Numbered from the stretch's first letter, positions 52,450 through 62,127 are shown. The stretch: DNA of 64,000 nt from Halobacillus litoralis (GCF_009856445.1 NZ_WMFA01000012.1:27680-91679); one strand, 5' to 3'. Program-made: numbers and translations. The notes: generated by a model not told the origin, from the letters alone.

Positions 52450-52483
52450 AGAAGTCGCCCCTTTAGCGGGCGGCTTCTTTTAT
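52450..52483 (+). terminator. Terminator of sspE
   Basis: AAGAAGTCGCCC/GGGCGGCTTCTT stem with one mismatch, 7-base loop and T-run. Confidence 0.85.
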
Positions 52484-52528
52484 TTACATATCTTTTTAAT
52501 ATTTATTAAACAATATGGCAGGTTTCTT

Positions 52529-53084
52529 GAAGACTCAGTTTCGAGACTTTTGTTAAGTGAATGGGGGCTCCGGGGAATAACTCGCTTTCCGCGGGAGCGC
52601 GATGAGCCTCCTCAGGCTGACGCCTTCCGGGGTCTCACCTAGCACTCTTTTCCCGCAGGAGTCTCGCCATTCCCCTCCGCCCCCTAACCAAGGAAGGTTC
52701 TCGAAACTACTACTTAAAAGTCACTTGTATGGTTATGAGAAGTGAATGATATAAACTCTAGCCCAATTGACGTTTATCATAGGCAAATGCTTGGTACAAG
52801 GCACTTTATGCCAGCCTAGGGAAGAAGAATTGGAACCTTCCTTATGAATACAGTTGTTCTAATCATCCACTTCCCTCAACCATTCAAGCTGCCCCTGTTA
52901 GAAGTGGTTTCGAGACACTTATAAGGTAAAGGGGCGGAGGGAAACGGTGAGACTCCTATGGGACGCGTGGGACAGGTGAGACCCCGGAAGGCGGAGCCTG
53001 AGGAGGCTCACCGCCCGCCCCATGGAAAGCGAACCTTTTCCCGGAGCCCCTAGAATCCCACGAACATCTCGAAACTGAGTCTTC
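52529..53084. repeat. Composite palindromic interspersed repeat, locus 5 (A unit + inverted A-like unit)
   Basis: Outer ends are inverted GAAGACTCAGTTTCGAGA copies; the left A unit runs to about 52713 and the right inverted unit begins at about 52904 (GTGGTTTCGAGACACTT). The ~190-bp spacer is not similar by eye to those of loci 1 and 4. The left side is preceded by TTATTAAACAATATGGCAGG, as at loci 1 and 2. No gene inside is supported. Confidence 0.85.
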
Positions 53085-53225
53085 CACAATCGGGAGCTAT
53101 TGTGGAATAAAAGGGGATGGTTTTGTTCGATACTCCTGTCTCTGGTCCAATTGTTTTCAATCCACTTCATTTGTCGTTATAATAGGTAGAAGGTGATATG
53201 GAATAGAAAGGGAAGGGGGGATTGT

Positions 53226-53753
53226 ATGCCCGGCCCAGAAGCAGGTAAACGGATAGAAATCCAGAGCTATAAGCACAATGGGCAGTTACACAGAGTTTGG
53301 GATAGTACCACCATATTGAAAGGGACAAGGCACGTGATCATCGGAGCCAATGACCGTACGGAAGTAACTGAAAGTGATGGCAGAAGGTGGATCACCAGAG
53401 AACCGGCGATCTGTTATTTTCACTCTAAATACTGGTTCAACATTATCGGTATGTTAAGGAACGATGGAGTATATTACTACTGCAACATTAGTTCTCCCTT
53501 CGTCTATGAAGATGAAACGATTAAATATATTGATTATGATCTGGACGTGAAAATATTCCCTGATATGACCTATAAAATACTCGATGAAGACGAATATGAA
53601 ATCCATAAAAAAAGGATGAATTATCCGCATGTGTTGGATCGTATCCTCTATAACAACATTGATATTTTAATCAGGTGGATTCGTCAGCGAAAAGGACCGT
53701 TTTCCCCAGAATTTATCGATCAGTGGTATGAAAGGTACTTAACGTATAGATAA
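53226..53753 (+). CDS. ygaC: YgaC-like nucleoside tri-/diphosphatase (DUF402)
   Basis: 175-residue DUF402 protein with a compact beta-barrel: [47 protein letters not shown] and DEDEYE. The last acidic residues bind metal in the Ntdp enzymes of Staphylococcus and Bacillus that hydrolyse nucleoside tri- and diphosphates. Start at ATG 53226 with GGAAGGGGGG upstream. Next to ygaD as in B. subtilis. Confidence 0.9.
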   Translation: MPGPEAGKRIEIQSYKHNGQLHRVWDSTTILKGTRHVIIGANDRTEVTESDGRRWITREPAICYFHSKYWFNIIGMLRNDGVYYYCNISSPFVYEDETIKYIDYDLDVKIFPDMTYKILDEDEYEIHKKRMNYPHVLDRILYNNIDILIRWIRQRKGPFSPEFIDQWYERYLTYR

Positions 53754-53762
53754 TGACCGATT

Positions 53763-53783
53763 GCGCACTTATAAAAAGTGCGC
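53763..53783 (+). terminator. Terminator-like hairpin after ygaC
   Basis: GCGCACTT/AAGTGCGC stem with a 5-base loop; the T-run is weak (TCGTTGTTG), so read-through to ygaD is likely. Confidence 0.55.
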
Positions 53784-53822
53784 TTCGTTGTTGTTTGAAA
53801 GGTTTAGAGAGAAGGTGTTGTT

Positions 53823-55595
53823 TTGGACAGTATAAAAAGGTATTTACGATTTGTGCAGCCCTACAAAGGGAAAATTATTCTCACCGTCCTTATAGGAATC
53901 GTTAAATTTTCTATCCCTTTGTTAATGCCGCTCATTATTAAATATGTCATAGATGATATCATTAATGCGGAAGATATGACGCAGGCAGAACGGCTGGATC
54001 AATTGCTGCTCATTTTAGGAGGAGCTTTTCTCATTTTCCTCATTCTGCGGCCGCCTATTGAATACATTAGGCAATACTTGGCGCAATGGATAGGGAGTAA
54101 CATTTTATATGATATTAGAGAAAAACTTTTCGACCATATTCAACGTTTGAGTTTACGCTTTTATTCTAGAACAAAAACAGGAGAAATCATCTCCCGCGTC
54201 ATTCATGATGTAGAGCAAACGAAAACATTCGTAATCACAGGCCTTATGAATATTTGGCTCGATATGTTCACCATTGTTATTGCCATCATTATCATGTTGA
54301 CGATGGATCCTTGGCTTACATTGGTGTCTATTGCTTTGTTCCCTTTTTACGGCTTTGCGGTCAAATATTTTTACGCAAGGTTACGAAAGCTTACGCGCGA
54401 TCGTTCACAGGCCCTTGCTGAAGTACAAGGTCACTTGCATGAACGTGTACAGGGGGTTCCTGTGACCAGGAGTTTCGCTTTGGAAGATCATGAACAAGAA
54501 CAATTTGATGTGAAGAATAAGAATTTCCTGGATAAAGCGATCACCCATACTAACTGGAACGCTTACACCTACTCTGTAACGAATACGATTACAGATCTTG
54601 CGCCATTGTTAGTCATTGCTTTTGCAGGTTACCAAGTCATCACAGGTTCTCTAACCGTTGGTACAATGGTTGCGTTTGTCGGCTATATGGATCGTGTATA
54701 TAATCCGCTGCGCCGCCTCGTCAATTCCGCGACAGTGCTTACACAATCCATCGCCTCCATGGATCGTGTTTTTGAATTTGTGGATGAAAAATATGACATT
54801 GTCGATAAACCGGAAGCGAAGAAAATGGAACACGTGAGAGGCGACGTCAAAGTAGAGGATGTCTCCTTTCGATACGATGAAGAAGATCCGCTCGTCCTTA
54901 AAAATGTCAGCCTGGACATTAATCAAGGAGAAACCATCGCTTTTGTCGGCATGAGCGGGGGTGGGAAGTCGACCCTTATTAGTTTGATCCCTCGATTCTA
55001 CGATGTCACTTCAGGTTCCATCTCTATTGATGGAATAGATATTAGGGACTTTGAAGCAAGATCTCTCAGAGATAACATTGGCATGGTGCTTCAGGACAAT
55101 ATCCTCTTTAGTGAATCGATCGCGATGAATATACGAATGGGTAATCCGGATGCCACGGATGAACAGATGGTTGAGGCTGCGAAAGCGGCGAATGCCCATG
55201 ATTTTATCATGAATCTTCCGAACGGCTACGATACGTTGGTCGGTGAAAGAGGTGTGAAGTTATCGGGTGGTCAAAAACAAAGGGTGGCAATCGCAAGGGT
55301 ATTTTTGAAAAACCCGCCGTTACTCGTTTTAGATGAAGCGACTTCTGCTCTTGATTTGGAAAGTGAGCATCTCATTCAAAATGCTCTTGAACGATTAGCT
55401 TCTGAACGGACAACGTTTATTGTGGCTCATCGCCTTTCTACCATCACCCATGCGGACCGGATTGTCCACATCGAGAATGGTGAAATCGTAGAAGTCGGCT
55501 CCCACCAGGAGTTGATGAAGAAACAAGGCCATTATTACGACCTGTACCAAGTGCAGGAGCTGGATGATCCTAAAGAAGAATATATGGGAACGTAA
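53823..55595 (+). CDS. ygaD: ABC exporter, fused membrane and ATPase domains (YgaD-like)
   Basis: 590-residue half-transporter: six-helix membrane domain (about 1-320) and ATPase domain with Walker [11 protein letters not shown]-loop VLQDNILF, signature LSGGQKQRV, Walker [13 protein letters not shown] and H-loop VAHRLS. Works as a homodimer, exporting lipids, drugs or peptides; substrate unknown (Sav1866/MsbA-like). TTG start at 53823 with AGAGAAGGTG upstream. Confidence 0.93.
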   Translation: MDSIKRYLRFVQPYKGKIILTVLIGIVKFSIPLLMPLIIKYVIDDIINAEDMTQAERLDQLLLILGGAFLIFLILRPPIEYIRQYLAQWIGSNILYDIREKLFDHIQRLSLRFYSRTKTGEIISRVIHDVEQTKTFVITGLMNIWLDMFTIVIAIIIMLTMDPWLTLVSIALFPFYGFAVKYFYARLRKLTRDRSQALAEVQGHLHERVQGVPVTRSFALEDHEQEQFDVKNKNFLDKAITHTNWNAYTYSVTNTITDLAPLLVIAFAGYQVITGSLTVGTMVAFVGYMDRVYNPLRRLVNSATVLTQSIASMDRVFEFVDEKYDIVDKPEAKKMEHVRGDVKVEDVSFRYDEEDPLVLKNVSLDINQGETIAFVGMSGGGKSTLISLIPRFYDVTSGSISIDGIDIRDFEARSLRDNIGMVLQDNILFSESIAMNIRMGNPDATDEQMVEAAKAANAHDFIMNLPNGYDTLVGERGVKLSGGQKQRVAIARVFLKNPPLLVLDEATSALDLESEHLIQNALERLASERTTFIVAHRLSTITHADRIVHIENGEIVEVGSHQELMKKQGHYYDLYQVQELDDPKEEYMGT

Positions 55596-55602
55596 CGAAA
55601 AG

Positions 55603-55633
55603 CTCAAGGTTCAGTACCTTGAGCTTTTTTTGT
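55603..55633 (+). terminator. Terminator of ygaD
   Basis: GCTCAAGGT/ACCTTGAGC stem, 5-base loop and TTTTTTT. Confidence 0.9.
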
Positions 55634-55702
55634 TCTGTCATGATATGGTTTTCAAAAATATGTGTTACCGAATGGATATCTTTAATGGTAGTAGAGATCA
55701 AA

Positions 55703-55736
55703 AAGGCGAGTATGTCTGACATACTCGCCTTTAGGT
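55703..55736 (-). terminator. Terminator of ygaE
   Basis: AAGGCGAGTATGT/ACATACTCGCCTT stem with a 3-base loop, 3 bases after the ygaE end (minus strand). Confidence 0.85.
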
Positions 55737-55738
55737 GT

Positions 55739-56806
55739 TTATTTTTCTGTTGTTTGGATAAAGTCATCCTGGTGGTGTGCCTGGTAACTTTTTAATAATT
55801 TTTTGAGTCGCTCTAACTGATAGTGGTATTCCATCAATTGTGAAGCAAGGGGGAGGAAGATCAGTTTATCAGGATTGTTGCTTTTTTGGTAAACGCTCAT
55901 CAGGCGTTCAACAAGCAAAGGAATGTCGGGTTCTTCAATGCGTCTTAATGATTGTTTATGAGTATTTTTTATGCGGCCTTTAAGACTTAGTATTAATTTT
56001 TCATGTGCATTGATTAACTTATCAAGCTCTTGTACAACGGCATCTTGAAACTGTTCTGGAATTTGTTCAATTTTGTGTTCCAACCGATAAAAAGCCTTCA
56101 AGACGTCGAAGGATTTTTTAGTGGTTGTTATCAACTGACGGAAGAGCACCATTTTTCTTCCTTTAGAAAAGTGACTCCCTTTGAAATAGGTTCTTTCTTC
56201 TGAATATAGAAGATAGGTATGGTCAATCCAACGCATATCGTCCTGAATCCTTGTAATTTCATATTTAAGGGCAGGTTCATCGGATAAGTTTCTTGTGGTC
56301 ACTCTCAGCCACTGCAGAATATCATTTGTTGCTCGGTCAATTTTTGTAAACAGCCTTGTTTCATACCGTGGGGGAAGAAAAACAAGGTTGACGATAAATG
56401 CCGCGAGAATCCCGAGCAGCATGGAGGCGAACCTGGAACCTGCAAAGTATAAAAAGGTTTGGTCCGTCGAGTCCATCAGGGCAATGACAGCTACTACAGC
56501 CAGGGCAATCGTGTTTTCGTTCATTTTTAATGTCGTTGTCAATCCTATGACAAGAATGATCGCAAATCCTACGATGAATGGATCGTTGCCCAGAGTGAAA
56601 ACGGCAACAATGGCAATCAACGCACCGATGGTGTTTCCTTGTACTTGCTCAATGATGGATTGATAGGACCGATAAATGGAAGGTTGAATGGAAAAGACGA
56701 CAGCGATCGCAGCGAGTAGAGGAGAGACAAAACCGACCAAGTGACCGATATAAAGGGCTATCCCTACTGCTAATCCTGTCTTCATCATTCGTGCGCCTAG
56801 TTTCAT
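55739..56806 (-). CDS. ygaE: Aromatic acid exporter/FUSC-type membrane protein (YgaE-like)
   Basis: 355 residues: about six N-terminal membrane helices (1-140) and a large helical cytoplasmic C-terminal half (about 150-355) with long coiled segments. The layout and the start MKLGARMMKTGLAV fit the YgaE/COG4129 family, distant relatives of the aromatic acid efflux pump AaeB. Start set at 56806; ATGs at 56815 and 56818 are too near AAAGGA. A separate promoter and a structured leader lie upstream. Confidence 0.87.
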   Translation of the reverse strand: MKLGARMMKTGLAVGIALYIGHLVGFVSPLLAAIAVVFSIQPSIYRSYQSIIEQVQGNTIGALIAIVAVFTLGNDPFIVGFAIILVIGLTTTLKMNENTIALAVVAVIALMDSTDQTFLYFAGSRFASMLLGILAAFIVNLVFLPPRYETRLFTKIDRATNDILQWLRVTTRNLSDEPALKYEITRIQDDMRWIDHTYLLYSEERTYFKGSHFSKGRKMVLFRQLITTTKKSFDVLKAFYRLEHKIEQIPEQFQDAVVQELDKLINAHEKLILSLKGRIKNTHKQSLRRIEEPDIPLLVERLMSVYQKSNNPDKLIFLPLASQLMEYHYQLERLKKLLKSYQAHHQDDFIQTTEK

Positions 56807-56918
56807 GGAAGACATCATCCTTTAATCTGAAAAATTTGAACAAAAGAGCATTCAAAAGAGACTTTCCTAATAGAAAGCCGGATGTCCCCATTATACATCA
56901 TTTGATAAGAAGGAGAAC

Positions 56919-57071
56919 AAAAGAAAAAGCTTATGCGTAATCCGCATAAGCCAAAGGGGAACCAGCCTAAGCTGGAACCATGAAAAGGGAAAGAAATGAA
57001 ACAAAGATCATAATTCGTGGGAATATTCAGAATTATGTATTTATAATAGCATGAACATTTCATATAATCAA
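56919..57071 (-). ncRNA. Candidate attenuator or small RNA before ygaE
   Basis: Minus-strand promoter: TTGATT (57071-57066), 17 bases, TATTAT (57048-57043). The transcript would start near 57036. It folds into three hairpins: CATAATTC/GAATTATG (57037-57009), CCAGC/GCTGG (56975-56962), and GCTTATGCG/CGCATAAGC followed by TTTTTCTTTT (56951-56919). The last is a good terminator about 113 bases before the ygaE start, so the RNA is either an independent ~118-nt RNA or a riboswitch-like leader. Confidence 0.55.
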
Positions 57072-57100
57072 CTAACGAAGAAGAAAAAGCAATAAAAAAT

Positions 57101-57120
57101 CTCCCCTGTGCACAGGGGAG
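57101..57120 (-). terminator. Terminator of hemL
   Basis: Perfect palindrome CTCCCCTGTGCACAGGGGAG followed on the minus strand by ATTTTTT, 8 bases after the hemL stop. Confidence 0.85.
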
Positions 57121-57128
57121 AGGGGTGG

Positions 57129-58424
57129 TTAGTCGTTAGCCATGATCCTGAATGTCTTTTCGACAGCTGTTAGTGTTTGGTCGATATCTTCATCTGTATG
57201 AGCGGTGGTCAGGAACCAGGCTTCATATTTAGATGGGGCGAGATTGATTCCTTCAGCAAGCATGAGCTTGAAGAAGCGGGCGAATCGGTCACCGTCCGTA
57301 TTTTCTGCCTGCTCATAGTTTTCGACTTTTTCATCTGTGAAATATACGGTCAATGCGCCTTTCAAGCGATTGATTTGAATTTCCACGCCGTGTTCTTCCG
57401 CATGTTCTAGAATTCCTTTTTCCAAACGGGCGCCGAGCCTGTCCATTTCTTCATATACGCCGTCTTCTTGAAGGACCTCTAGACAAGCGATCCCTGCAGA
57501 CATGGAAGCAGGGTTTCCTGCCATCGTCCCCGCCTGGTAGGCTGGACCTAATGGAGCGACTTGCTCCATAATATCCGCGCGGCCGCCGTAAGCACCAATC
57601 GGGAGTCCGCCGCCGATGATTTTACCCATCGCTGTCATATCCGGCTCTATATCTAAGAGTTGCTGAGCGCTTCCGTATGTAAAACGAAAAGCAGTAATGA
57701 CTTCATCATAAATAACTAAAGCTCCCGCCTTATGTGTCAGCTCATTCACTTCCTGAAGGAAACCTGGTTTAGGTTCTACAATTCCGAAGTTTCCTACAAT
57801 CGGTTCGACAAGAACTCCAGCGATCTCATCACCGAATTTTTCAAGGGCTTCTTTGAATGGTTCGATATCATTGAAAGGGACCGTAATTACATCCTGGGCA
57901 ATCGATGCAGGGACGCCTGCTGAATCCGGGGTACCTAAAGTTGATGGACCGGAACCTGCAGCTACAAGGACCAAATCAGAATGCCCGTGGTAACATCCGG
58001 CGAATTTGATGATTTTGTTTCTGCCCGTATAAGCGCGAGCAACTCGGATAGTTGTCATGACAGCTTCTGTCCCTGAATTGACGAATCTTACTTTATCCAA
58101 TGAAGGAATGGCTTCTTTAAGCATTTTAGCAAAGCGGTTTTCGAGGACGGTTGGTGTTCCGTACAACACACCGTTCTGTGCAGCTTTGGTTATGGCCTCT
58201 GTAATATGTGGATGCGCATGTCCGGTAATGATCGGACCATAAGCTCCTAAGTAATCGATATATTCATTTCCGTCGACATCATAGAAATGGGAGCCTTCCG
58301 CTCGTTCCATATACACCGGAGTTCCGCCTCCTACGCCTTTATAGGCGCGGGAAGGAGAGTTGACGCCCCCTACGATATGTTCTGTTGCTTCTTTATATAA
58401 GTGTTCCGACTGATTGATATTCAT
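57129..58424 (-). CDS. hemL: Glutamate-1-semialdehyde 2,1-aminomutase
   Basis: 431-residue PLP enzyme of class III aminotransferases, making 5-aminolevulinate. Typical N-terminus with [45 protein letters not shown], the Asp in [11 protein letters not shown], and PLP lysine in [16 protein letters not shown]. The sequence context (ygaE-hemL-bcp) equals that of gsaB, the second, paralogous GSA aminotransferase of B. subtilis. Start at 58424 (AGGAGG 7 bases upstream); ATG 58427 also fits. Confidence 0.94.
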   Translation of the reverse strand: MNINQSEHLYKEATEHIVGGVNSPSRAYKGVGGGTPVYMERAEGSHFYDVDGNEYIDYLGAYGPIITGHAHPHITEAITKAAQNGVLYGTPTVLENRFAKMLKEAIPSLDKVRFVNSGTEAVMTTIRVARAYTGRNKIIKFAGCYHGHSDLVLVAAGSGPSTLGTPDSAGVPASIAQDVITVPFNDIEPFKEALEKFGDEIAGVLVEPIVGNFGIVEPKPGFLQEVNELTHKAGALVIYDEVITAFRFTYGSAQQLLDIEPDMTAMGKIIGGGLPIGAYGGRADIMEQVAPLGPAYQAGTMAGNPASMSAGIACLEVLQEDGVYEEMDRLGARLEKGILEHAEEHGVEIQINRLKGALTVYFTDEKVENYEQAENTDGDRFARFFKLMLAEGINLAPSKYEAWFLTTAHTDEDIDQTLTAVEKTFRIMAND

Positions 58425-58621
58425 CATTTGCCTCCTAAACAATCCTTTTCACTGTTCATTGTAGCATGCTTGTCCATCATGATTCACAAAGGTGCTCCCC
58501 GGGCGGTAACCCAGGAAGCAGCCTTTGAAAGGTTCCTTCACTCTAGAGCGTTGAAACAGTAGTCCGATCGATTACGAGGAAAGTAACACTGAGCGCACTT
58601 ATGCCTCAGTGCGAGCTGTTT

Positions 58622-58708
58622 TTAGTATAGGAATGCTGCACCAACGATGATTAGAAGGATGAAAAGAACAACGATTAGCGCAAAGCCTCCACCATATCCG
58701 TAACCCAT
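58622..58708 (-). CDS. YjcZ-family sporulation mini-protein
   Basis: 28 residues, MGYGYGGGFALIVVLFILLI and a short end VGAAFLY. The Gly/Tyr-rich start and single hydrophobic helix are the signature of the YjcZ/SscA group of tiny spore-associated membrane proteins. GGGGGAATTGTG (minus strand) serves as ribosome-binding site. A partial inverted repeat with TTTT at the plus side (58592-58624) lies behind it. Confidence 0.85.
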   Translation of the reverse strand: MGYGYGGGFALIVVLFILLIIVGAAFLY

Positions 58709-58820
58709 TCACAATTCCCCCTTTCCATTGTTTACTGTATCTTATGCAGACTTCCATTCGCGGGCTGTGCGTTCGCCCGGTTTTGTATGAAAAATGGACC
58801 TTCAACCAGTTCAGTCTTAA

Positions 58821-59315
58821 ATGAGGTATGGCATAAAAGACTCTTTGTTTTCATATGAAAAAGTAGGGCTTGTTTACTCGTTTTTAAAGGGGCTTATCTT
58901 ATCTATGGTTACAATCATTATTTCTACACTTTCCCTCGCACTTATTGGAGTAAGTCTCCGTCAGATTTTTAACTCCCTAGAATTTGAACACAAAATCTTT
59001 TCTGTCCAACTCTTTGTGTCCATTATGATGTTATATACGATTGTCATGGTTGGTTTTGGAATTATTTATGCTGCCCTGATTCTCCAAGGGATAGAGGTTT
59101 ATAAGGCAGACGTCCCGTTTACCCAAGATTACTGGATTCACGATATGCTAAGGAGTGTTTACTTTAGCGGGGTGACTTTATTTACAGTCGGTTACGGAGA
59201 TCTAACGCCAGTAGGACTCGGGAAATGGATTGCCATCATCGAGGCGATGGTAGGGTATACGCTTCCCGCTGCCCTTGTTGCGAAAGTTTGGTTGAAGCAT
59301 AAAGAAGAGCGCTGA
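58821..59315 (+). CDS. Small potassium channel (two-TM pore type)
   Basis: 164 residues with three to four membrane helices and the K+ selectivity filter TVGYGD at 122-127 between the last two. There is no RCK/TrkA-N domain or voltage sensor, so gating is unknown. Two extra N-terminal helices (about 20-48 and 60-88) precede the pore unit. The ATG at 58821 has no clear Shine-Dalgarno sequence, and the start may lie elsewhere. Not part of the B. subtilis ygaE-perR block, so it is an insertion. Confidence 0.85.
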   Translation: MRYGIKDSLFSYEKVGLVYSFLKGLILSMVTIIISTLSLALIGVSLRQIFNSLEFEHKIFSVQLFVSIMMLYTIVMVGFGIIYAALILQGIEVYKADVPFTQDYWIHDMLRSVYFSGVTLFTVGYGDLTPVGLGKWIAIIEAMVGYTLPAALVAKVWLKHKEER

Positions 59316-59379
59316 AGTTGGAAGTTTGTCTATATTTGAGGTAACCTAAGTGGTAGAAACCATTTAGGAGGGTCTTATT

Positions 59380-59850
59380 ATGACAGTTGAAAAAGGAAAA
59401 CAAGTACAAGACTTCACATTACCAGCGAACAGCGGCGAATCCGTATCCCTTTCTGATTATAAAGGGAAGAACGTAGTCCTTTATTTTTACCCTAAAGACA
59501 TGACTCCTGGTTGCACGACAGAGGCTTGCGATTTCCGCGATCATCATGAAAGTTTCGAAGACCTGGATGCCGTTATTTTAGGTGTCAGCCCTGATCCGGT
59601 GGAGTCTCATGAAAAATTCATAAACAAGCATGACCTGCCATTCCTTCTGCTTGCTGATGAAGATCACCAAGTGGCTGAGCAGTTTGGTGTTTGGAAACTG
59701 AAGAAAAACTTTGGTAAAGAATATTATGGTATTGAACGTTCCACTTTTATCATCGATAAAGAAGGCAAACTTGCTGAAGAATACCGTAAAGTTAAAGTTC
59801 AGGGGCACGTCGAATCAGCTCTAGAGTATATTAGAGAAAACCTATCATGA
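59380..59850 (+). CDS. bcp: Thiol peroxidase of the Bcp/PrxQ type
   Basis: 156-residue atypical 2-Cys peroxiredoxin. Peroxidatic Cys45 and resolving Cys50 are in TPGCTTEAC; the YFYPKD and GVSPD segments complete the thioredoxin-fold active site. It reduces hydroperoxides with thioredoxin. Corresponds to ygaF, close to perR, the peroxide regulator. AGGAGG precedes the ATG; a terminator hairpin (CCATAGTC/GACTATGG, about 59862-59891) follows. Confidence 0.94.
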   Translation: MTVEKGKQVQDFTLPANSGESVSLSDYKGKNVVLYFYPKDMTPGCTTEACDFRDHHESFEDLDAVILGVSPDPVESHEKFINKHDLPFLLLADEDHQVAEQFGVWKLKKNFGKEYYGIERSTFIIDKEGKLAEEYRKVKVQGHVESALEYIRENLS

Positions 59851-59930
59851 AATCAACCGAGCCATAGTCTACAAGTGACTATGGTTTCTTTATCATCTAA
59901 TATAGAAGAAAAGGGGGAGGAGATGAATTC

Positions 59931-60884
59931 ATGAAGATCGTTTCTGCCATTAAAAGAGTTCCAGATGAAATCCAACTGAGGCTTCAAACACGTTTTCCTG
60001 AGGCCGCCTTTATTTTCTGTCACGGGATGGGGGAAGCCAAATATTACCTCGAGGAAGCGGATGTCTTCATTACATACGGCGAAGACTTGGATAGAGAAAA
60101 GGTCCAATCAGCCAAGAAGCTGAAATGGATTATGGTCTTATCTGCAGGAATGGATCGGATGCCTTTTGATGAGATTGCTGAAAGAGACATTCTTGTAACG
60201 AATGTAAGAGGCATCCATGCACAACCTATGGCAGAGTATGCCATTTCTATGTTGCTGCAAGTCTCCCGTAAGGCAAAAACGCTTATTCAACAAGAGGAGA
60301 AAGCAGAGTGGAGCCGACGACCTGTAATGAATGAAATAAGCGGTCGTACAATGGTTCTTCTTGGGACGGGGGCCATTCAACAGGAAGTTGCCCGTTTAGC
60401 CAAAGCCTTTCAAATGAAAACGATTGGAATATCCAAGTCAGGGAAAAAGAAACCGCATTTCGACCAGACTTTCCCGGTGCAACAATTGGAACTCGTCCTT
60501 CCTCTTGCGGATTTTGTTGTGGCTGCTCTTCCGAGTACCCCGGAAACGAAATATCTACTTGAGGAGAAGCATTTTAAAGAAATGCCCAAGCGTGCTATCT
60601 TTCTCAACATGGGAAGAGGCGACTTGGTTTCTTCCGATGTGATACTAAATGCAGTACTTCAGAAAGAAATTTCACACGCGGTCCTTGATGTTTTTGAAGA
60701 GGAACCTTTACCTGAAGATCATCCGCTCTGGCAGGAAGAAAATGTAACGGTAACACCGCACTTATCAGGGATCTCGCCTCACTATGTTTCGCGAGGGTTT
60801 GATCTTTTTGAAAAGAATCTATCTGTTTTTATAAGTGGAGAAGGAGAATTACGAAATATTATTGATCCAAAACGGGGGTATTAA
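59931..60884 (+). CDS. D-isomer-specific 2-hydroxyacid dehydrogenase
   Basis: 317-residue NAD-dependent enzyme. The usual GxGxxG loop appears as VLLGTGAIQQEVA near residue 141; the catalytic Arg is in AALPSTPETKYLL with a following NMGRGDLV, the Glu in LDVFEEEPLP and the His in VTPHLSG. The altered loop (GTGAIQ for GxGxIG) is notable. Substrate could be a hydroxypyruvate- or phenylpyruvate-like acid. It ends with the pduO start 1 bp away, so the two form an operon. Confidence 0.9.
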   Translation: MKIVSAIKRVPDEIQLRLQTRFPEAAFIFCHGMGEAKYYLEEADVFITYGEDLDREKVQSAKKLKWIMVLSAGMDRMPFDEIAERDILVTNVRGIHAQPMAEYAISMLLQVSRKAKTLIQQEEKAEWSRRPVMNEISGRTMVLLGTGAIQQEVARLAKAFQMKTIGISKSGKKKPHFDQTFPVQQLELVLPLADFVVAALPSTPETKYLLEEKHFKEMPKRAIFLNMGRGDLVSSDVILNAVLQKEISHAVLDVFEEEPLPEDHPLWQEENVTVTPHLSGISPHYVSRGFDLFEKNLSVFISGEGELRNIIDPKRGY

Positions 60885-60885
60885 G

Positions 60886-61443
60886 ATGAGGATTTACACA
60901 CGTTCGGGGGATAAAGGAAAAACATCTTTAATTTATGGTCAACGTGTAGCTAAAAATGATATCCGGGTAGAGGCTTATGGCACATGTGATGAAGCAAACT
61001 CAATGATTGGTCTTGCTCTCAGTCATTTGAATCATGAAGATTGGACGGATAAGGAAGCTTTTCTACACACTTTCCAGAAAATCCAGACGGTCTTATTCCA
61101 CGTCGGCGCAGAACTGGCTACACCTAAAGGGAAAGATGTGATGTGGAAGCTGAAAAAAGAGCATATTGATGAGTTGGAAAAACAAATTGATGAATGGGAT
61201 CAGTCCCTTGAGCCATTGAAGAATTTCATCCTGCCTTCCGGGCATCAGGCATCAGCTGCTCTTCACCTTGCTCGTACAGTGGTCCGCAGGGCAGAGAGGA
61301 TAACAGTGGCGCTGGAAGATGAATTGGAGAACCAGTTGGTTGTGTCTTATTTAAATCGACTATCGGATTTTCTCTTTGTAGCAGCTCGTTATGTAAATCG
61401 TCAACTTGGAGGAACAGAGACACCCCTGGATCCTGATGTATGA
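60886..61443 (+). CDS. pduO: Cob(I)alamin adenosyltransferase, PduO type
   Basis: 185 residues; N-terminal MRIYTRSGDKGKTSLIYGQRV holds the ATP site, followed by EAYGTCDEANSMIGLA, ILPSGHQASAALHLARTVVRRAER and the C-terminal YLNRLSDFLFVAARYVN. It attaches the 5'-deoxyadenosyl group to reduced cobalamin. Start at ATG 60886; the longer open frame from 60835 is inside the preceding gene. Directly upstream of perR, with a separate perR promoter between. Confidence 0.93.
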   Translation: MRIYTRSGDKGKTSLIYGQRVAKNDIRVEAYGTCDEANSMIGLALSHLNHEDWTDKEAFLHTFQKIQTVLFHVGAELATPKGKDVMWKLKKEHIDELEKQIDEWDQSLEPLKNFILPSGHQASAALHLARTVVRRAERITVALEDELENQLVVSYLNRLSDFLFVAARYVNRQLGGTETPLDPDV

Positions 61444-61471
61444 GGCTCGACTTTTTGAGCAGTGCTTTATA

Positions 61472-61534
61472 TTGACAATTCCTTAAAGAAAAGGTTACAC
61501 TAATTGTAAGGATTCTAATTTAATAATATTATAA
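61472..61534 (+). promoter_or_regulatory. perR promoter with two Per-box-like operators
   Basis: TTGACA (61472-61477), 17 bases, TTACAC (61495-61500). Two adjacent 15-mers, TTGTAAGGATTCTAA (61504-61518) and TTAATAATATTATAA (61520-61534), each match 11 of 14 positions of the Per box TTATAATNATTATAA. This suggests that PerR represses its own gene. Confidence 0.6.
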
Positions 61535-61564
61535 ATCAAGAATCAGTTTATGAAAGCGAGGTGC

Positions 61565-62008
61565 ATGACCGTGTCAGACTATCGACTCCAAGATGCCATT
61601 GATACATTGAAAGGCTCTGGTGTACGAATTACTCCACAGCGTCATGCGGTGCTTGAATACCTGCTGAATTCTATGACTCACCCAACAGCTGATGAAATTT
61701 ATAAAGCATTGGAAAGTAAATTTCCGAACATGAGTGTAGCCACGGTTTATAACAATCTCCGTGTATTCAGGGAAATCGGACTCGTACGGGAACTGACTTA
61801 CGGTGATTCTTCAAGCCGCTTTGATTGCAATACCAGCGATCACTATCATGCAATTTGTGAATCATGCGGTAAAATCGTTGACTTTCACTATCCGAGTTTG
61901 AACGAAGTGGAATCATTAGCTGAACAGGTGACTGGATTTAATGTAAGTCATCATCGCATGGAAGTCTATGGAACGTGTACAGAATGCCAATCGAATAACG
62001 CTCACTAA
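61565..62008 (+). CDS. perR: Peroxide-responsive repressor PerR
   Basis: 147-residue Fur-family metalloregulator. Winged-helix DNA-binding domain (about 20-80; [18 protein letters not shown]). Regulatory metal ligands equivalent to those of B. subtilis are His39, Asp87, His93, His95 and Asp106; the structural zinc is held by Cys98, Cys101, Cys138 and Cys141. Start at ATG 61565 after GAGGTG. It represses catalase, bcp-like and heme genes until H2O2 oxidises it. Confidence 0.96.
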   Translation: MTVSDYRLQDAIDTLKGSGVRITPQRHAVLEYLLNSMTHPTADEIYKALESKFPNMSVATVYNNLRVFREIGLVRELTYGDSSSRFDCNTSDHYHAICESCGKIVDFHYPSLNEVESLAEQVTGFNVSHHRMEVYGTCTECQSNNAH

Positions 62009-62010
62009 AA

Positions 62011-62102
62011 CTGGAAGCGCTAGGCTTTCAGTTTTTTTATTGATGAGCTGAATTATAGCTGAAAATAAAAAACTCCGCTGCGAACGCAGCGGAGTTTTTT
62101 GA
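62011..62102. terminator. Two terminators between perR and ygzB
   Basis: A weak ACTG-AAGC/GCTT-CAGT hairpin with TTTTTT (62011-62039) ends perR; a strong AAAACTCCGCTGCG/CGCAGCGGAGTTTT stem (about 62069-62100) acts in both directions. Confidence 0.85.
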
Positions 62103-62127
62103 TTAAGTACAGTTGTTCCATATTTTT

